64,000 nucleotides of DNA, taken from positions 62,001 to 126,000 of the forward strand of contig NZ_BDBM01000016.1 of assembly GCF_001612985.1 (NCBI RefSeq), given 5' to 3'. The stretch comes from Nocardia gamkensis NBRC 108242. Its GTDB lineage: Bacteria > Actinomycetota > Actinomycetes > Mycobacteriales > Mycobacteriaceae. The notes beneath the pieces are model-generated. The model saw only the letters and a program-made list of their open reading frames with translations, was not told the origin of the DNA and did no database searches. Position numbers and translations under genes: made by a program. Shown one piece after another: positions 8,419 through 15,561 of this stretch. Each line of letters begins with the position of its first letter. Position 1 is the stretch's first letter.

Positions 8419-8573
8419 GCGATTGGTGATCATCGGCGGTGGCATCCTCGGCAACGCGCACGCGATGGCCGCGGTCCGCCGCGGGCACGAGGTCGCCCAC
8501 CTGGAGCGAGAACTCGAACCGCGCGGGGCGACCGCGCGCGACCGAGGAGACCGCCGATCTGCTCGAGCTCTGA
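8417..8573 (+). pseudogene. Remnant of an FAD-dependent oxidoreductase with internal deletion
   Basis: The ATG at 8417 opens a perfect Rossmann FAD-binding N-terminus: RLVIIGGGILGNAHAMAAVRRGHEV, then HLERELEPRGAT, as in the DAO-fold oxidoreductases of the TIGR03364 kind. After about 40 codons the homology stops. In another frame the downstream bases read TEETADLLEL and a TGA (8571-8573), which resembles the C-terminal helix of the same family. The simplest reading is deletion of about 1 kb of the gene body that joined N- and C-terminal ends out of frame. The N-terminal identification is firm; the C-terminal one is inference from ten residues. Confidence 0.6.
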
Positions 8574-8825
8574 GGAATCACACCAGGACAACGAGTTCCG
8601 TCCCGCGTGCGGCACCCGCACCGATCCCTCGAGATCCCCGTTTTCGCGCATGGACATCCGAGCTTCCTGTCCGCGACATTATGCGTTACTAGACATATCC
8701 CAAACCTCGGTGACAGTGGTGCTGTCCCACCACAGAATCCGCGCGCCGATTCGCACCGTTCGCCCCGGGCGGGAAGAATGCTCACTATTGCGAAATCAAT
8801 TGTCCGCCTTCGCATAACGTGCCCT
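8574..8825. other. Intergenic, no gene seen
   Basis: About 250 bp of lower G+C content than the flanks between the FAD-oxidoreductase scar and the small membrane gene. No convincing ORF, hairpin or repeat was found. It presumably holds the promoter of the small gene at 8826. Confidence 0.4.
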
Positions 8826-9035
8826 ATGGAGCGGACGGGGATGACTGGAGAAATAGCGTTGGTACTGCTGTGGGTGGCGATCGTCGCCATCGTCGTGATT
8901 CTTCTCGGCGGTGCGGCCGCGGCGATGGTGTGGGATCCGAATTCCCGCCGGCGAGCCCGGGCAACCGGAAAGGGTGCCGCGCTGCCGGTGGCGAGCATGC
9001 CATCACCGCACGGCAGTTGGCCCCGCCGATCTTGA
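8826..9035 (+). CDS. Small single-helix membrane protein of an AMVWDP family
   Basis: A 69-residue protein: short N-terminus, one transmembrane helix (about residues 8-32, rich in Ala/Val/Ile/Leu), then AMVWDPNSRRR on the cytoplasmic side and a C-terminus ending GSWPRRS. The gene at 32292-32486 codes a similar protein: a helix, AMVWDPRRR, and a C-terminal WPRKE. An alternative start is the ATG at 8841. The function is unknown; the shared juxtamembrane and C-terminal motifs argue that it is a real gene. Confidence 0.62.
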   Translation: MERTGMTGEIALVLLWVAIVAIVVILLGGAAAAMVWDPNSRRRARATGKGAALPVASMPSPHGSWPRRS

Positions 9036-9252
9036 GGCGCAGCCGTCGGCCGCGGAGCCGCTCCTCGCTCCGAGTCATCGAGCTCGCAGTCACACCCCGA
9101 ACGTCGCCAGACAGTTGCCAACCGCAGCGCATGTCGGGCTTCCCGGTGCGTTACCAGCAGGTACGGTGACGATCAAAACGCTGCGCCGCGCCTGCACGGG
9201 CGTCCGCGCACGGCACTGGCACCGAGAATCCCGAAAAGACGGAGGTGTGGCA

Positions 9253-10224
9253 GTGACAGGCTCCGAGACCACCCCTGGGCCGTGGCCGATGTTGCGCGTC
9301 GAGGATTGGACGCCCACGCGCGAGACGCTGCACATGTGGACGCAGATCGTCGGCAAGATCAGGCTCTCGCACGCTCCGCTGGTCAACCACTGGTGGCAGG
9401 TCACCTTCTACCTCAGCCCGAGGGGGCTGACCACCTCCGCCGTGCCGCACCCGACAGGGTGTTTCGATATCGAATTCGACTTCCTCGATCATCGGCTGCA
9501 CATCCGGTCCAGTGACGGCCGAACCCGGCAGATCGCGCTCGAACCGAAGCCGGTGGCGGCGTTCTACGGCGAAATCGTCACCGCGCTCGGCGAACTCGGC
9601 ATTCCGGTACGAATCCAAGCCAAGCCGAACGAGGTCGAGCCGGCCATCCCGTTCGCCGAGGACTACGAGCATCGCTCCTACGACGCCGCGGCCGCCACCT
9701 TGTTCTGGCGGCAATTGCTCGCCGCCGATCGCGTCATGCACAAGTTCCGCTCCCGCTTCATCGGCAAGGTGAGCCCGGTGCACTTCTTCTGGGGCGCGAT
9801 GGATCTGGCGTGCACCAGATTCTCCGGCCGATCCGCTCCGCGGCATCCGGGTGGCGCTCCCAACTGCGGCGACTGGGTCATGGTCGAGGGCTACTCGCAC
9901 GAGCTGAGCAGTTGCGGCTTCTGGCCGGGCGGCGGCGCGGAAGGCGCCTTCTACGCCTACGCGTACCCGGAGCCCGAGGGGTTCGCCGACTACCGGGTCG
10001 GTCCACGAGAGGCCTTCTACAGCCAGGATTATCGCCAATTCCTCCTGCCGTACGAGGCAGTGCGCACGGCCGAAGCGCCGGAGCGAGCGCTGCTCGAGTT
10101 CCTCGACACGACGTACGCCGCCGCCGCCGACCTCGGCCATTGGGACCGCGCCGCCCTGGAGACCGACCCGGAGCGCTGGCAGCACGAGCGCCGGGCGCAC
10201 GGCATGGACGGTTCACCATCGTGA
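9253..10224 (+). CDS. DUF5996 family protein
   Basis: 323-residue soluble protein of the DUF5996 family, whose biochemical role is not known. Recognisable segments are the N-terminal ETLHMWTQIVGKIRL and PLVNHWWQVTFYLSPRGLTT, then SPVHFFWGAMDLACTRFSGR in the middle and the CGFWPGGG and AFYAYAYPEP segments in the second half. The GTG at 9253 is chosen because GGAGG (9241-9245) sits 7 nt upstream; the nearby GTG at 9247 would be too close. The frame remains open upstream to about 8911 but without homology. Monocistronic as far as can be seen. Confidence 0.82.
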   Translation: MTGSETTPGPWPMLRVEDWTPTRETLHMWTQIVGKIRLSHAPLVNHWWQVTFYLSPRGLTTSAVPHPTGCFDIEFDFLDHRLHIRSSDGRTRQIALEPKPVAAFYGEIVTALGELGIPVRIQAKPNEVEPAIPFAEDYEHRSYDAAAATLFWRQLLAADRVMHKFRSRFIGKVSPVHFFWGAMDLACTRFSGRSAPRHPGGAPNCGDWVMVEGYSHELSSCGFWPGGGAEGAFYAYAYPEPEGFADYRVGPREAFYSQDYRQFLLPYEAVRTAEAPERALLEFLDTTYAAAADLGHWDRAALETDPERWQHERRAHGMDGSPS

Positions 10225-10589
10225 CCGCCTGCCGCGCAAGGTGCGCGATGGGACCGTCACACCCAACCGATCCGTCGGCAGTGGCGCGCGTTCCGCGCGT
10301 CGGTAGGCCTCGCGACCCGGTCAGAGGACTTCGCGCCGATCAATAGAGCGCGGCAGAACCTCCGTCGTATACGCATAGCTTCGGCGGCCCCGCAGCAGGC
10401 GCAGTAGCGCCCGAAGACCTGATGAACGGCACGATGCTCAGGTCAAGTCGCCTAACCAATGGCCATCACCCCTGGTCACACCCCGAAAACCACACCCGCC
10501 CGGGGCGAAGCTTCCCAGCCATGGGGAAAAGACTCGCCGGTGGTCCACCGATCAATGTATCGTTATATGACGGCACGTTAATCGACGGG
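10225..10589. other. Intergenic, 365 bp, no gene seen
   Basis: No convincing ORF on either strand. The last 40 bp are AT-richer (TATCGTTATATG near 10558-10569) and probably contain the promoter of the small secreted-protein gene. No hairpin terminator was recognised after the DUF5996 gene. Confidence 0.4.
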
Positions 10590-10862
10590 ATGAATCTTAT
10601 GCACAACACGAGCAAGCGCGTGACAGTGCGTCGAGTGGTGGCCTCGGCGCTGATCGGCGGGGCGGTCATCACGGCGGCGGCAGTCGCTTCGCCCGAGTCC
10701 TCGGTGACCACCACAGCGGATCGGTATTCGCACAACCCGGCCGACAAGCGCGGTTCCGGGGTGGGTGAGCGCGCCCGCAGCAGCAACCACGGTGGATACC
10801 AGGGACGCAACGAGCGCCCGTGCCAGTACACCCCCGAGGGTTACTGCACCGGAGGGCGCTGA
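10590..10862 (+). CDS. Small secreted hypothetical protein
   Basis: 90-residue product from the ATG at 10590 (another at 10599). A basic N-terminus (NTSKRVTVRR) is followed by a hydrophobic stretch VVASALIGGAVITAAAVA and then a polar, Gly/Arg/Asn-rich mature part with two cysteines near the C-terminus (PCQYTPEGYCTGG), which could form a disulfide outside the cell. It is not a known family. The Sec signal peptide is clear in composition, though no definite cleavage site was assigned. Confidence 0.55.
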   Translation: MNLMHNTSKRVTVRRVVASALIGGAVITAAAVASPESSVTTTADRYSHNPADKRGSGVGERARSSNHGGYQGRNERPCQYTPEGYCTGGR

Positions 10863-10942
10863 CATATCCGGCTCCGCTCGCCACACCCGGCGGCGAGCCG
10901 GATCGCCCGGGCGGCCCGCAAGGGCCGCCCTTCCGCGTTTCA

Positions 10943-11494
10943 TCAGGCCTCGGCGGGGCCGTATCCGAGGTGGACGACGCCATTGGCGTAGACCTCGTGC
11001 TCTTCGAGTGCCAGTTCGGTCGCGTCGACACCATCGCCCCACAGGCGCTTGCCCTTGCCGAGCGCGATCGGATAGACGAACAGGTGCAGGTCGTCGACCA
11101 GCCCGTCCGCGAGCAGCGCCCGCACCAGCGTGCCGCTGCCGCTGACGTAGATGCTGCCGTCGACCTCGTTCTTGAGGTTGCGGATGACCTCGGGGTCGTA
11201 GGCGCCGAGGCGGATGCTGTTGGCCCATTCCGCTTGCGGCTCCCGCGCCCCGACGACGTACTTCGTCGTGTCGTTGAAGAACAGCGCGCCCGGATCGTCC
11301 TCGACGGTGCGGGTCGACCAGGCCGGGGCGAACATCTCGAACGTGGTGCGGCCCAGCAGGATCGCCTTGGATGCCGAGGTGATCGCGCCGAGGGTCTCCC
11401 CCATCTTCGGGTCGAACCCGTACTCGAAGGTCCAAGACGGATCCTCGTACACCCCGTCGAGTGCGATGAACTCGTGAACTGCGATGGTGCCCAT
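10943..11494 (-). CDS. Dihydrofolate reductase family protein (RibD C-terminal fold)
   Basis: 183-residue protein of the RibD_C/DHFR-like superfamily. It begins IAVHEFIALDGVYEDP, typical of the group, then KAILLGRTTFEMFAPAW as the second conserved block and IYVSGSGTLVRALLADGLVDDLHLFVYPIALGKGKRLW as the C-terminal signature. Members are stand-alone NADPH-binding reductases of mostly unknown substrate, distinct from folate-pathway DHFR. AAGGAAA lies upstream of the ATG at 11494. It is a single gene. Confidence 0.87.
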   Translation of the reverse strand: MGTIAVHEFIALDGVYEDPSWTFEYGFDPKMGETLGAITSASKAILLGRTTFEMFAPAWSTRTVEDDPGALFFNDTTKYVVGAREPQAEWANSIRLGAYDPEVIRNLKNEVDGSIYVSGSGTLVRALLADGLVDDLHLFVYPIALGKGKRLWGDGVDATELALEEHEVYANGVVHLGYGPAEA

Positions 11495-11817
11495 GGTGTT
11501 TCCTTTTCTCCAGTGCGGCCGTCGTCGCCGGGCGCGGCCGGTGCCGCTGTCGAGAACGTCACGGCCGGGCTCCGCATTACGGGTTTGCCTACGGTCGGGC
11601 CGTCACCTTCGAGACGGACCCGGTTCGCGGTTGCTTTCTACCGCACCGACGGCGTCTCGGCTCGCGCCGCGCGCAATGCGCATGGTTCCACCACCCCGGC
11701 TGATCGAGTGCGGCATCGACGGCCTCGTCCGCCGAGCGGGCCGATCTTCGCCACCGAAATGCGAGCGCCGGCCCGACGGTCGATGTCGGGCCGGCGCGTC
11801 ACGAGTCCAGGCCCGTG
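11495..11817. other. Intergenic, 323 bp, holding a terminator
   Basis: No credible ORF. It contains the hairpin at 11765-11797 just past the end of the 95-residue membrane-protein gene, and presumably the promoter of the DHFR-family gene at its left end. Confidence 0.45.
11765..11797 (-). terminator. Hairpin terminator after the 95-residue membrane protein
   Basis: Perfect 13-bp inverted repeat GCGCCGGCCCGAC / GTCGGGCCGGCGC with a 7-nt loop, 20 bp downstream of the stop of the minus-strand gene at 11818. There is no U tract, as is usual for actinobacterial intrinsic terminators. Confidence 0.65.
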
Positions 11818-12105
11818 TCAGCCGATGATCGAGTTCATGATCGTGCCCGCGCTGGTGGCCACCGCGCCCCCGGCCATCGCGCTGGCGACCATCTTCGGCG
11901 ACTGGAGGCTGCCGCCGTTCCATTTCTCCCAGGCGAACCGGCCGCCGCCGTAGGTGATCGCCGTGATCCCGGACAGCTGGACCAGCCAGGTGAAATAGCG
12001 GCCCATCTGCATGAGTTTGTCCGCGAGCGGCGGCTCTTCCGCGGTCGGATTTTCGAACTGCTGCGCGATCACGGTGTCGTGCAGCGCGGCCAGAATCATG
12101 CTCAC
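11818..12105 (-). CDS. Small two-helix membrane protein, VirB2-pilin-like in layout
   Basis: 95-residue protein starting at the GTG 12105, which has AAGGAG 7 nt upstream. The order is an amphipathic N-terminus (ILAALHDTVIAQQFENP), a segment LADKLMQMGRYFTWLVQ leading into helix 1 (LSGITAITYGGGRFAWEKW), a short polar loop (NGGSLQSP) and helix 2 (KMVASAMAGGAVATSAGTIMNSII). Two closely spaced helices with Gly/Ala-rich faces resemble VirB2/TrbC-type subunits and ICE-borne membrane proteins, but no other conjugation gene is nearby. The family is not identified. It is followed by a strong terminator. Confidence 0.65.
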   Translation of the reverse strand: MSMILAALHDTVIAQQFENPTAEEPPLADKLMQMGRYFTWLVQLSGITAITYGGGRFAWEKWNGGSLQSPKMVASAMAGGAVATSAGTIMNSIIG

Positions 12106-12477
12106 GTTCGTGCTCCTTTTCGCATGCCGAGGTGATGCCGGAGACAGATTCGAGAGAAAGAGCTGCGCTACCGAGGAATTCGGCGAGCCACGGGCACTGC
12201 GACGCTCACGGCCGCCGATCCGGCGGTCCCGTGTCGTGGTCGTGTCCTGTTTTCCGGTGGTTCGCCGGGAAACTCGTGACAAGATCGATTAGATCGTATG
12301 GCGAAGGCGTATTCCCCGCGACACACCGGCGTCCGCATGATTCAACTCACAGCCTCCTGCCGTGCCGGACGACGCTGCGACCTCTACGATTTCACTGAGT
12401 GCAGGGGCTGACATGATGTCGGTGCAGTGCGGCGCCGAACCTTCCGCTGAGATCACCGTGACCGCGGGGAGGGCACA
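12106..12477. other. Intergenic, 372 bp, no gene seen
   Basis: Contains divergent control regions for the minus-strand 95-residue gene and the plus-strand 51-residue gene. No ORF with protein-like composition and no clear inverted repeat was recognised. Confidence 0.4.
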
Positions 12478-12633
12478 ATGCACACCGCTTTCTTGATTCC
12501 ACTGCTCATCACGCTGTTGATCGTCACCGCGACGGCCGTCGTCGCCGGTTACGCCACCGTTGTCGCAGCCTATTGGTTCGAGCTGCGCTCCACCGAAAGA
12601 CACGGCGGGCGGCCGAATATCTCGCCGCGCTGA
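12478..12633 (+). CDS. Very small single-helix membrane protein (51 aa)
   Basis: ATG at 12478 with GGGGAGGG 5-6 nt upstream. The product begins HTAFLIPLLITLLIVTATAVVAG as one strong transmembrane helix extending through YATVVAAYWFE, followed by a polar tail RSTERHGGRPNISPR. The ribosome site, the sharp hydrophobic-to-basic transition and the terminator 22 bp after the stop support a real gene. Function and family are unknown. Confidence 0.5.
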   Translation: MHTAFLIPLLITLLIVTATAVVAGYATVVAAYWFELRSTERHGGRPNISPR

Positions 12634-12654
12634 CATTTCTCCGACACGACGAAC

Positions 12655-12683
12655 GGGCCGGGGTTTTCTCCGACCCCCGGCCC
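12655..12683. terminator. Bidirectional hairpin terminator
   Basis: GGGCCGGGG / CCCCGGCCC, a 9-bp stem with an 11-nt loop containing TTTT, between convergent genes (51-aa protein on plus, sulfur operon end on minus). Confidence 0.65.
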
Positions 12684-12697
12684 GCCGTTTCGTCCGA

Positions 12698-13639
12698 TCA
12701 GACCGTTATGCCGGATTTCGCGATCACCGTCTCGCCGATCCACGGCAGGACGGCGTCCCGGACCCGGACGGTACTCGGCAGCAGGCCGTTGGCGGCCAGC
12801 AGATCGGCCGCGTGCTGCTGTTCGTCCAGGAATTCCTCGGAAACGGGCTGGACACCGAAGGGCCTGCCGCGCAGGGCGGCTTCCCACGCGTCCGGGCTCG
12901 CCGTCCCACCGCGGGCCACCACGTCGTCCACGAAGTACTGGGCGGCCGCGCGCGGGTTCTCCCGGATCCACGCGTCCGACTGCTGCAAGGCGGTGATGAT
13001 CGCCGTCAGCGCCGCGCGGTTGCCTTCGGCGAAGTCCCGCCGGGTGAACCACAGTGAGGGGTGGCTGAACAGCGACTCGGTGTCCACCAGCGTGCGCAGG
13101 TCGACGGCCGCCTCGATCGCGGCGAGACCCGGATACGCGCCGACCCAGGCGTCCAGGTCACCGCGTAACAGTGCCGCGCCGCCGTCGTGCACGTCGATGT
13201 CCACCGGTTCGATGTCCCTCCATGCCAGGCCCGCGCGGTCCAGCGCGAGCAGCGCGAGGGTGGTCTGCCAGGAACCGTGCGCGATGCCGACCCGCTTGCC
13301 CTTCAGATCCAGCACCGTCTCGATACCGGAATCGGCCTTGGTGACCAAGCGGCCGTTCTCCACCCTGGGTCCGGAGATGCCGACGTAGACGATGTCGCGT
13401 CCGTTGGCGAGCGCGGTCAGCGGGGGCGTGAAGCCGGTGCCGATGAAGTCGTAGCCGCCGTCGAACAAATGATCGGAATGCAGCGACGGCAGCCCTGTCC
13501 TCGGGTCCACCGGCGCGGGGCGCGGCAGGTCGCGCAGGTCGACCCATTCCACCTCGGGCAGCAGATTCTCCAGGATGCCACGGTGGCGCAGGACGAACAG
13601 GGAGTTGTTGTGCGGGAAGTAGCCGACACGAATGGTCAT
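12698..13639 (-). CDS. Cytosolic periplasmic-binding-protein-fold protein (SsuA/TauA-like, no signal peptide)
   Basis: Last gene of the eight-gene sulfur operon. The 313-residue product has the two-lobe layout of sulfonate/nitrate/taurine binding proteins (RVGYFPHNNSLFVLRHRGIL at the start; LDLKGKRVGIAHGSWQTTLALLAL in the hinge region) but no signal peptide or lipobox, and it contains no cysteine. The ATG at 13639 has GAGGAG 7 nt upstream, so the N-terminus is not truncated by mis-calling. It must work in the cytoplasm, as a ligand-binding or scavenging protein, or as an enzyme on the PBP fold the way DszB is. It lacks the DszB cysteine, so a DszB-type mechanism is unlikely. Confidence 0.8.
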   Translation of the reverse strand: MTIRVGYFPHNNSLFVLRHRGILENLLPEVEWVDLRDLPRPAPVDPRTGLPSLHSDHLFDGGYDFIGTGFTPPLTALANGRDIVYVGISGPRVENGRLVTKADSGIETVLDLKGKRVGIAHGSWQTTLALLALDRAGLAWRDIEPVDIDVHDGGAALLRGDLDAWVGAYPGLAAIEAAVDLRTLVDTESLFSHPSLWFTRRDFAEGNRAALTAIITALQQSDAWIRENPRAAAQYFVDDVVARGGTASPDAWEAALRGRPFGVQPVSEEFLDEQQHAADLLAANGLLPSTVRVRDAVLPWIGETVIAKSGITV

Positions 13640-13670
13640 TGATCGCTCCTCGTTTTCGCGGTGGCGGCGG

Positions 13671-14378
13671 TCAGATCAGGCCGCGGCGGCGGGCCTCGTC
13701 GGCGAGGCCGGTGCGGCTCCACTGCACCGCGAGATTGGACGGATCGAATTCGGCCGAGCCGCCGAGGGATTCGGCGATCGCCTGGTATTGCGCGCCCTCC
13801 TCGAGCAGCACGACGAACTTCGCCAGCTCCAGCAGTCCCGAGCGGCCGATGACGTTCGCTCCGCCGTTGGCCTCGAAGATCGCGACCAGGTCCGGGTCGT
13901 CGATTAGCTTGGAGAGGATGAAATCGCCCGCGGCGACGCTGCGGTCGATGTGCGGCGGGATGGCCCTGGACAGGGTGAGCCGCTGGGAGGCCGCGTAGCG
14001 GATCGGCAGTGTGCGATGGGTCTGCGCCCACCCGCCCAGCCAGGGGGTGTGGATGTGCACCACCGAGGTGATCTCCGGGTGCGCGCGGAACACCTTCGCG
14101 TAGCCGGTGACGAATCCGGCCGAACCTGTCCCCGACAGCACCTCGCCGTCGAAGGTGGCGACCACCGGCGCGATGGCACGGTCGTCGGCCCACGGCCCCG
14201 GTTCGTTCAGGGCGACGGCGATCTCCTCACCGGGCACGCGCTCCACGAAATTGACGGTGCCGTTACCGGAAACGGTCCCGGTCTCCCGGAACACCCGGAA
14301 CGCCTTGTCGGCGTCGCGGGTCGCGGCGGCGACGAAGGCGGTGACGGACTCCGGCAACCGGGTCTCGGTGGTTGTCAT
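13671..14378 (-). CDS. Class II aldolase/adducin family protein
   Basis: 235-residue metal-dependent aldolase-fold protein (ATG 14378 with AGGAG 5 nt upstream; another ATG immediately before at 14381). The zinc-ligand motif HIHTPW follows EITSVV in the middle, preceded by the substrate loop GTGSAGFVTGYAKVF; an N-terminal GNGTVNFVERVPG corresponds to the SGNxSxR-like phosphate loop but is degenerate. Such proteins cleave or isomerise small hydroxy-acids or sugar phosphates. Within this operon it could process the carbon skeleton released after C-S cleavage, but that is inference. 31 bp before the next gene on the strand. Confidence 0.82.
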   Translation of the reverse strand: MTTTETRLPESVTAFVAAATRDADKAFRVFRETGTVSGNGTVNFVERVPGEEIAVALNEPGPWADDRAIAPVVATFDGEVLSGTGSAGFVTGYAKVFRAHPEITSVVHIHTPWLGGWAQTHRTLPIRYAASQRLTLSRAIPPHIDRSVAAGDFILSKLIDDPDLVAIFEANGGANVIGRSGLLELAKFVVLLEEGAQYQAIAESLGGSAEFDPSNLAVQWSRTGLADEARRRGLI

Positions 14379-14391
14379 CATTTCTCCTGAA

Positions 14392-15561
14392 TCATCGAGC
14401 GGGGGAAAGGGCGGACTCGGCGGCGGGCGCGGTGAGCCGGGATCGGCCGAGCAGTGGGAGCACCTCTTCGCCGACGCGATAGGCCTCCTCCAGGTGCGGG
14501 TTGCCCGCGAGAATGAACGCGTCGACGCCGAGATCGATCAGCTCGTCGAGCCGCTGCGCCACCTGCTCGTAGCTGCCGACCAGGCCGAACGCGGGGCCGC
14601 CGCGGATCAGGCTGAATCCGCACCAGACGTTGGGCTGTACTTCCAGGTCGCGGTAGCCGGTGATGGTCTCCGGCACCCACCCCTGGATGCGGGCGGCGCC
14701 GACCGAGTCGCCTCTGGCGGCCCGCTCGGCCGCGCCCCGGTCGACGAAGGCCCAGCCCTTCTCGATCTCCGCCCAGGCCGCCTCCTCGGTGTGCCTGGCC
14801 AGGATGTCGATGCGGACGGCGAATCTCGGCGCGCGTCCGACGGTTCCGGCGTGCGCGCGCACACCGTCGAACTTGGCGCGCAGGTCGGCGAACGGCTCCA
14901 GCCAGGACAGGTAGTAGTCGGCGTGCCTGCCCGCGGCCCGCACCGCGGCGGGCGAGGATCCGGAGAAGTACACCTCCGGAAACGGCTGTCCGGCGATGCC
15001 CGGCGCGAGTGCGGCGCCCTCGGTCCGGAAGAACCGTCCGTCGTGATCGTAGGGATCACCGTCCCACACGCCACGCAACACGTCGAGGAACTCGCTGGTG
15101 CGGGCGTAGCGATCGTCGTGCGAGACCTTGTCGCCCCACCACAGCTGGGCGGGCCCGCCGCCCCCGCTGATGATGTTGTAGACCAGCCTGCCGCCGGTCG
15201 CGCGCTGCAGGCTCGCCGACATCCGCGCCGCCTGCACCGGGTGCAGGAAGCCGGGCTGGAAAGCGACCATGAAGCGGTAGGTGGTGGTCTCCCCGGCCAG
15301 GGCCGCCGCGACCGCCCACGGGTCGTCGGTCACCGGGAACGACGGCAGCAGGCCGCCGAGGAATCCGGCCGATTCGGAGGCCTTCGCCACCGCCGCCATG
15401 TGGTCGATGTAGCCGTAGCCGTCGAGTTCGCCGCCTCGGATGGCGGGTGCGATATTGCCCGGCCCGTATCCGTTGGCGTGGCCGCGGTTGTAGCGGCGCG
15501 GCGTGCGCAGCGACGCGTGGTCGCCCTCCATGCCGATGCGCCAGTAGATGTCGATGGTCAT
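14392..15561 (-). CDS. LLM-class FMN-dependent monooxygenase, SsuD-like (A)
   Basis: 389-residue luciferase-like flavin monooxygenase of the alkanesulfonate/sulfone type. SsuD landmarks are present: IYWRIGMEGD at the N-terminus, the TTTYRFMVAFQPGFLHPVQAARM block, ATGGRLVYNIISGGGG, DDRYARTSEFLDVLRGVW and the C-terminal VGSYEQVAQRLDELIDLGVDAFILAGNPHLEEAYRVGEEVLPLL. It uses reduced FMN and O2 to oxidise a C-S compound; a flavin reductase must come from elsewhere since none is in the window's operon. Its ATG overlaps the upstream gene's stop by 4 bp (ATGA). Substrate unknown. Confidence 0.88.
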   Translation of the reverse strand: MTIDIYWRIGMEGDHASLRTPRRYNRGHANGYGPGNIAPAIRGGELDGYGYIDHMAAVAKASESAGFLGGLLPSFPVTDDPWAVAAALAGETTTYRFMVAFQPGFLHPVQAARMSASLQRATGGRLVYNIISGGGGPAQLWWGDKVSHDDRYARTSEFLDVLRGVWDGDPYDHDGRFFRTEGAALAPGIAGQPFPEVYFSGSSPAAVRAAGRHADYYLSWLEPFADLRAKFDGVRAHAGTVGRAPRFAVRIDILARHTEEAAWAEIEKGWAFVDRGAAERAARGDSVGAARIQGWVPETITGYRDLEVQPNVWCGFSLIRGGPAFGLVGSYEQVAQRLDELIDLGVDAFILAGNPHLEEAYRVGEEVLPLLGRSRLTAPAAESALSPAR

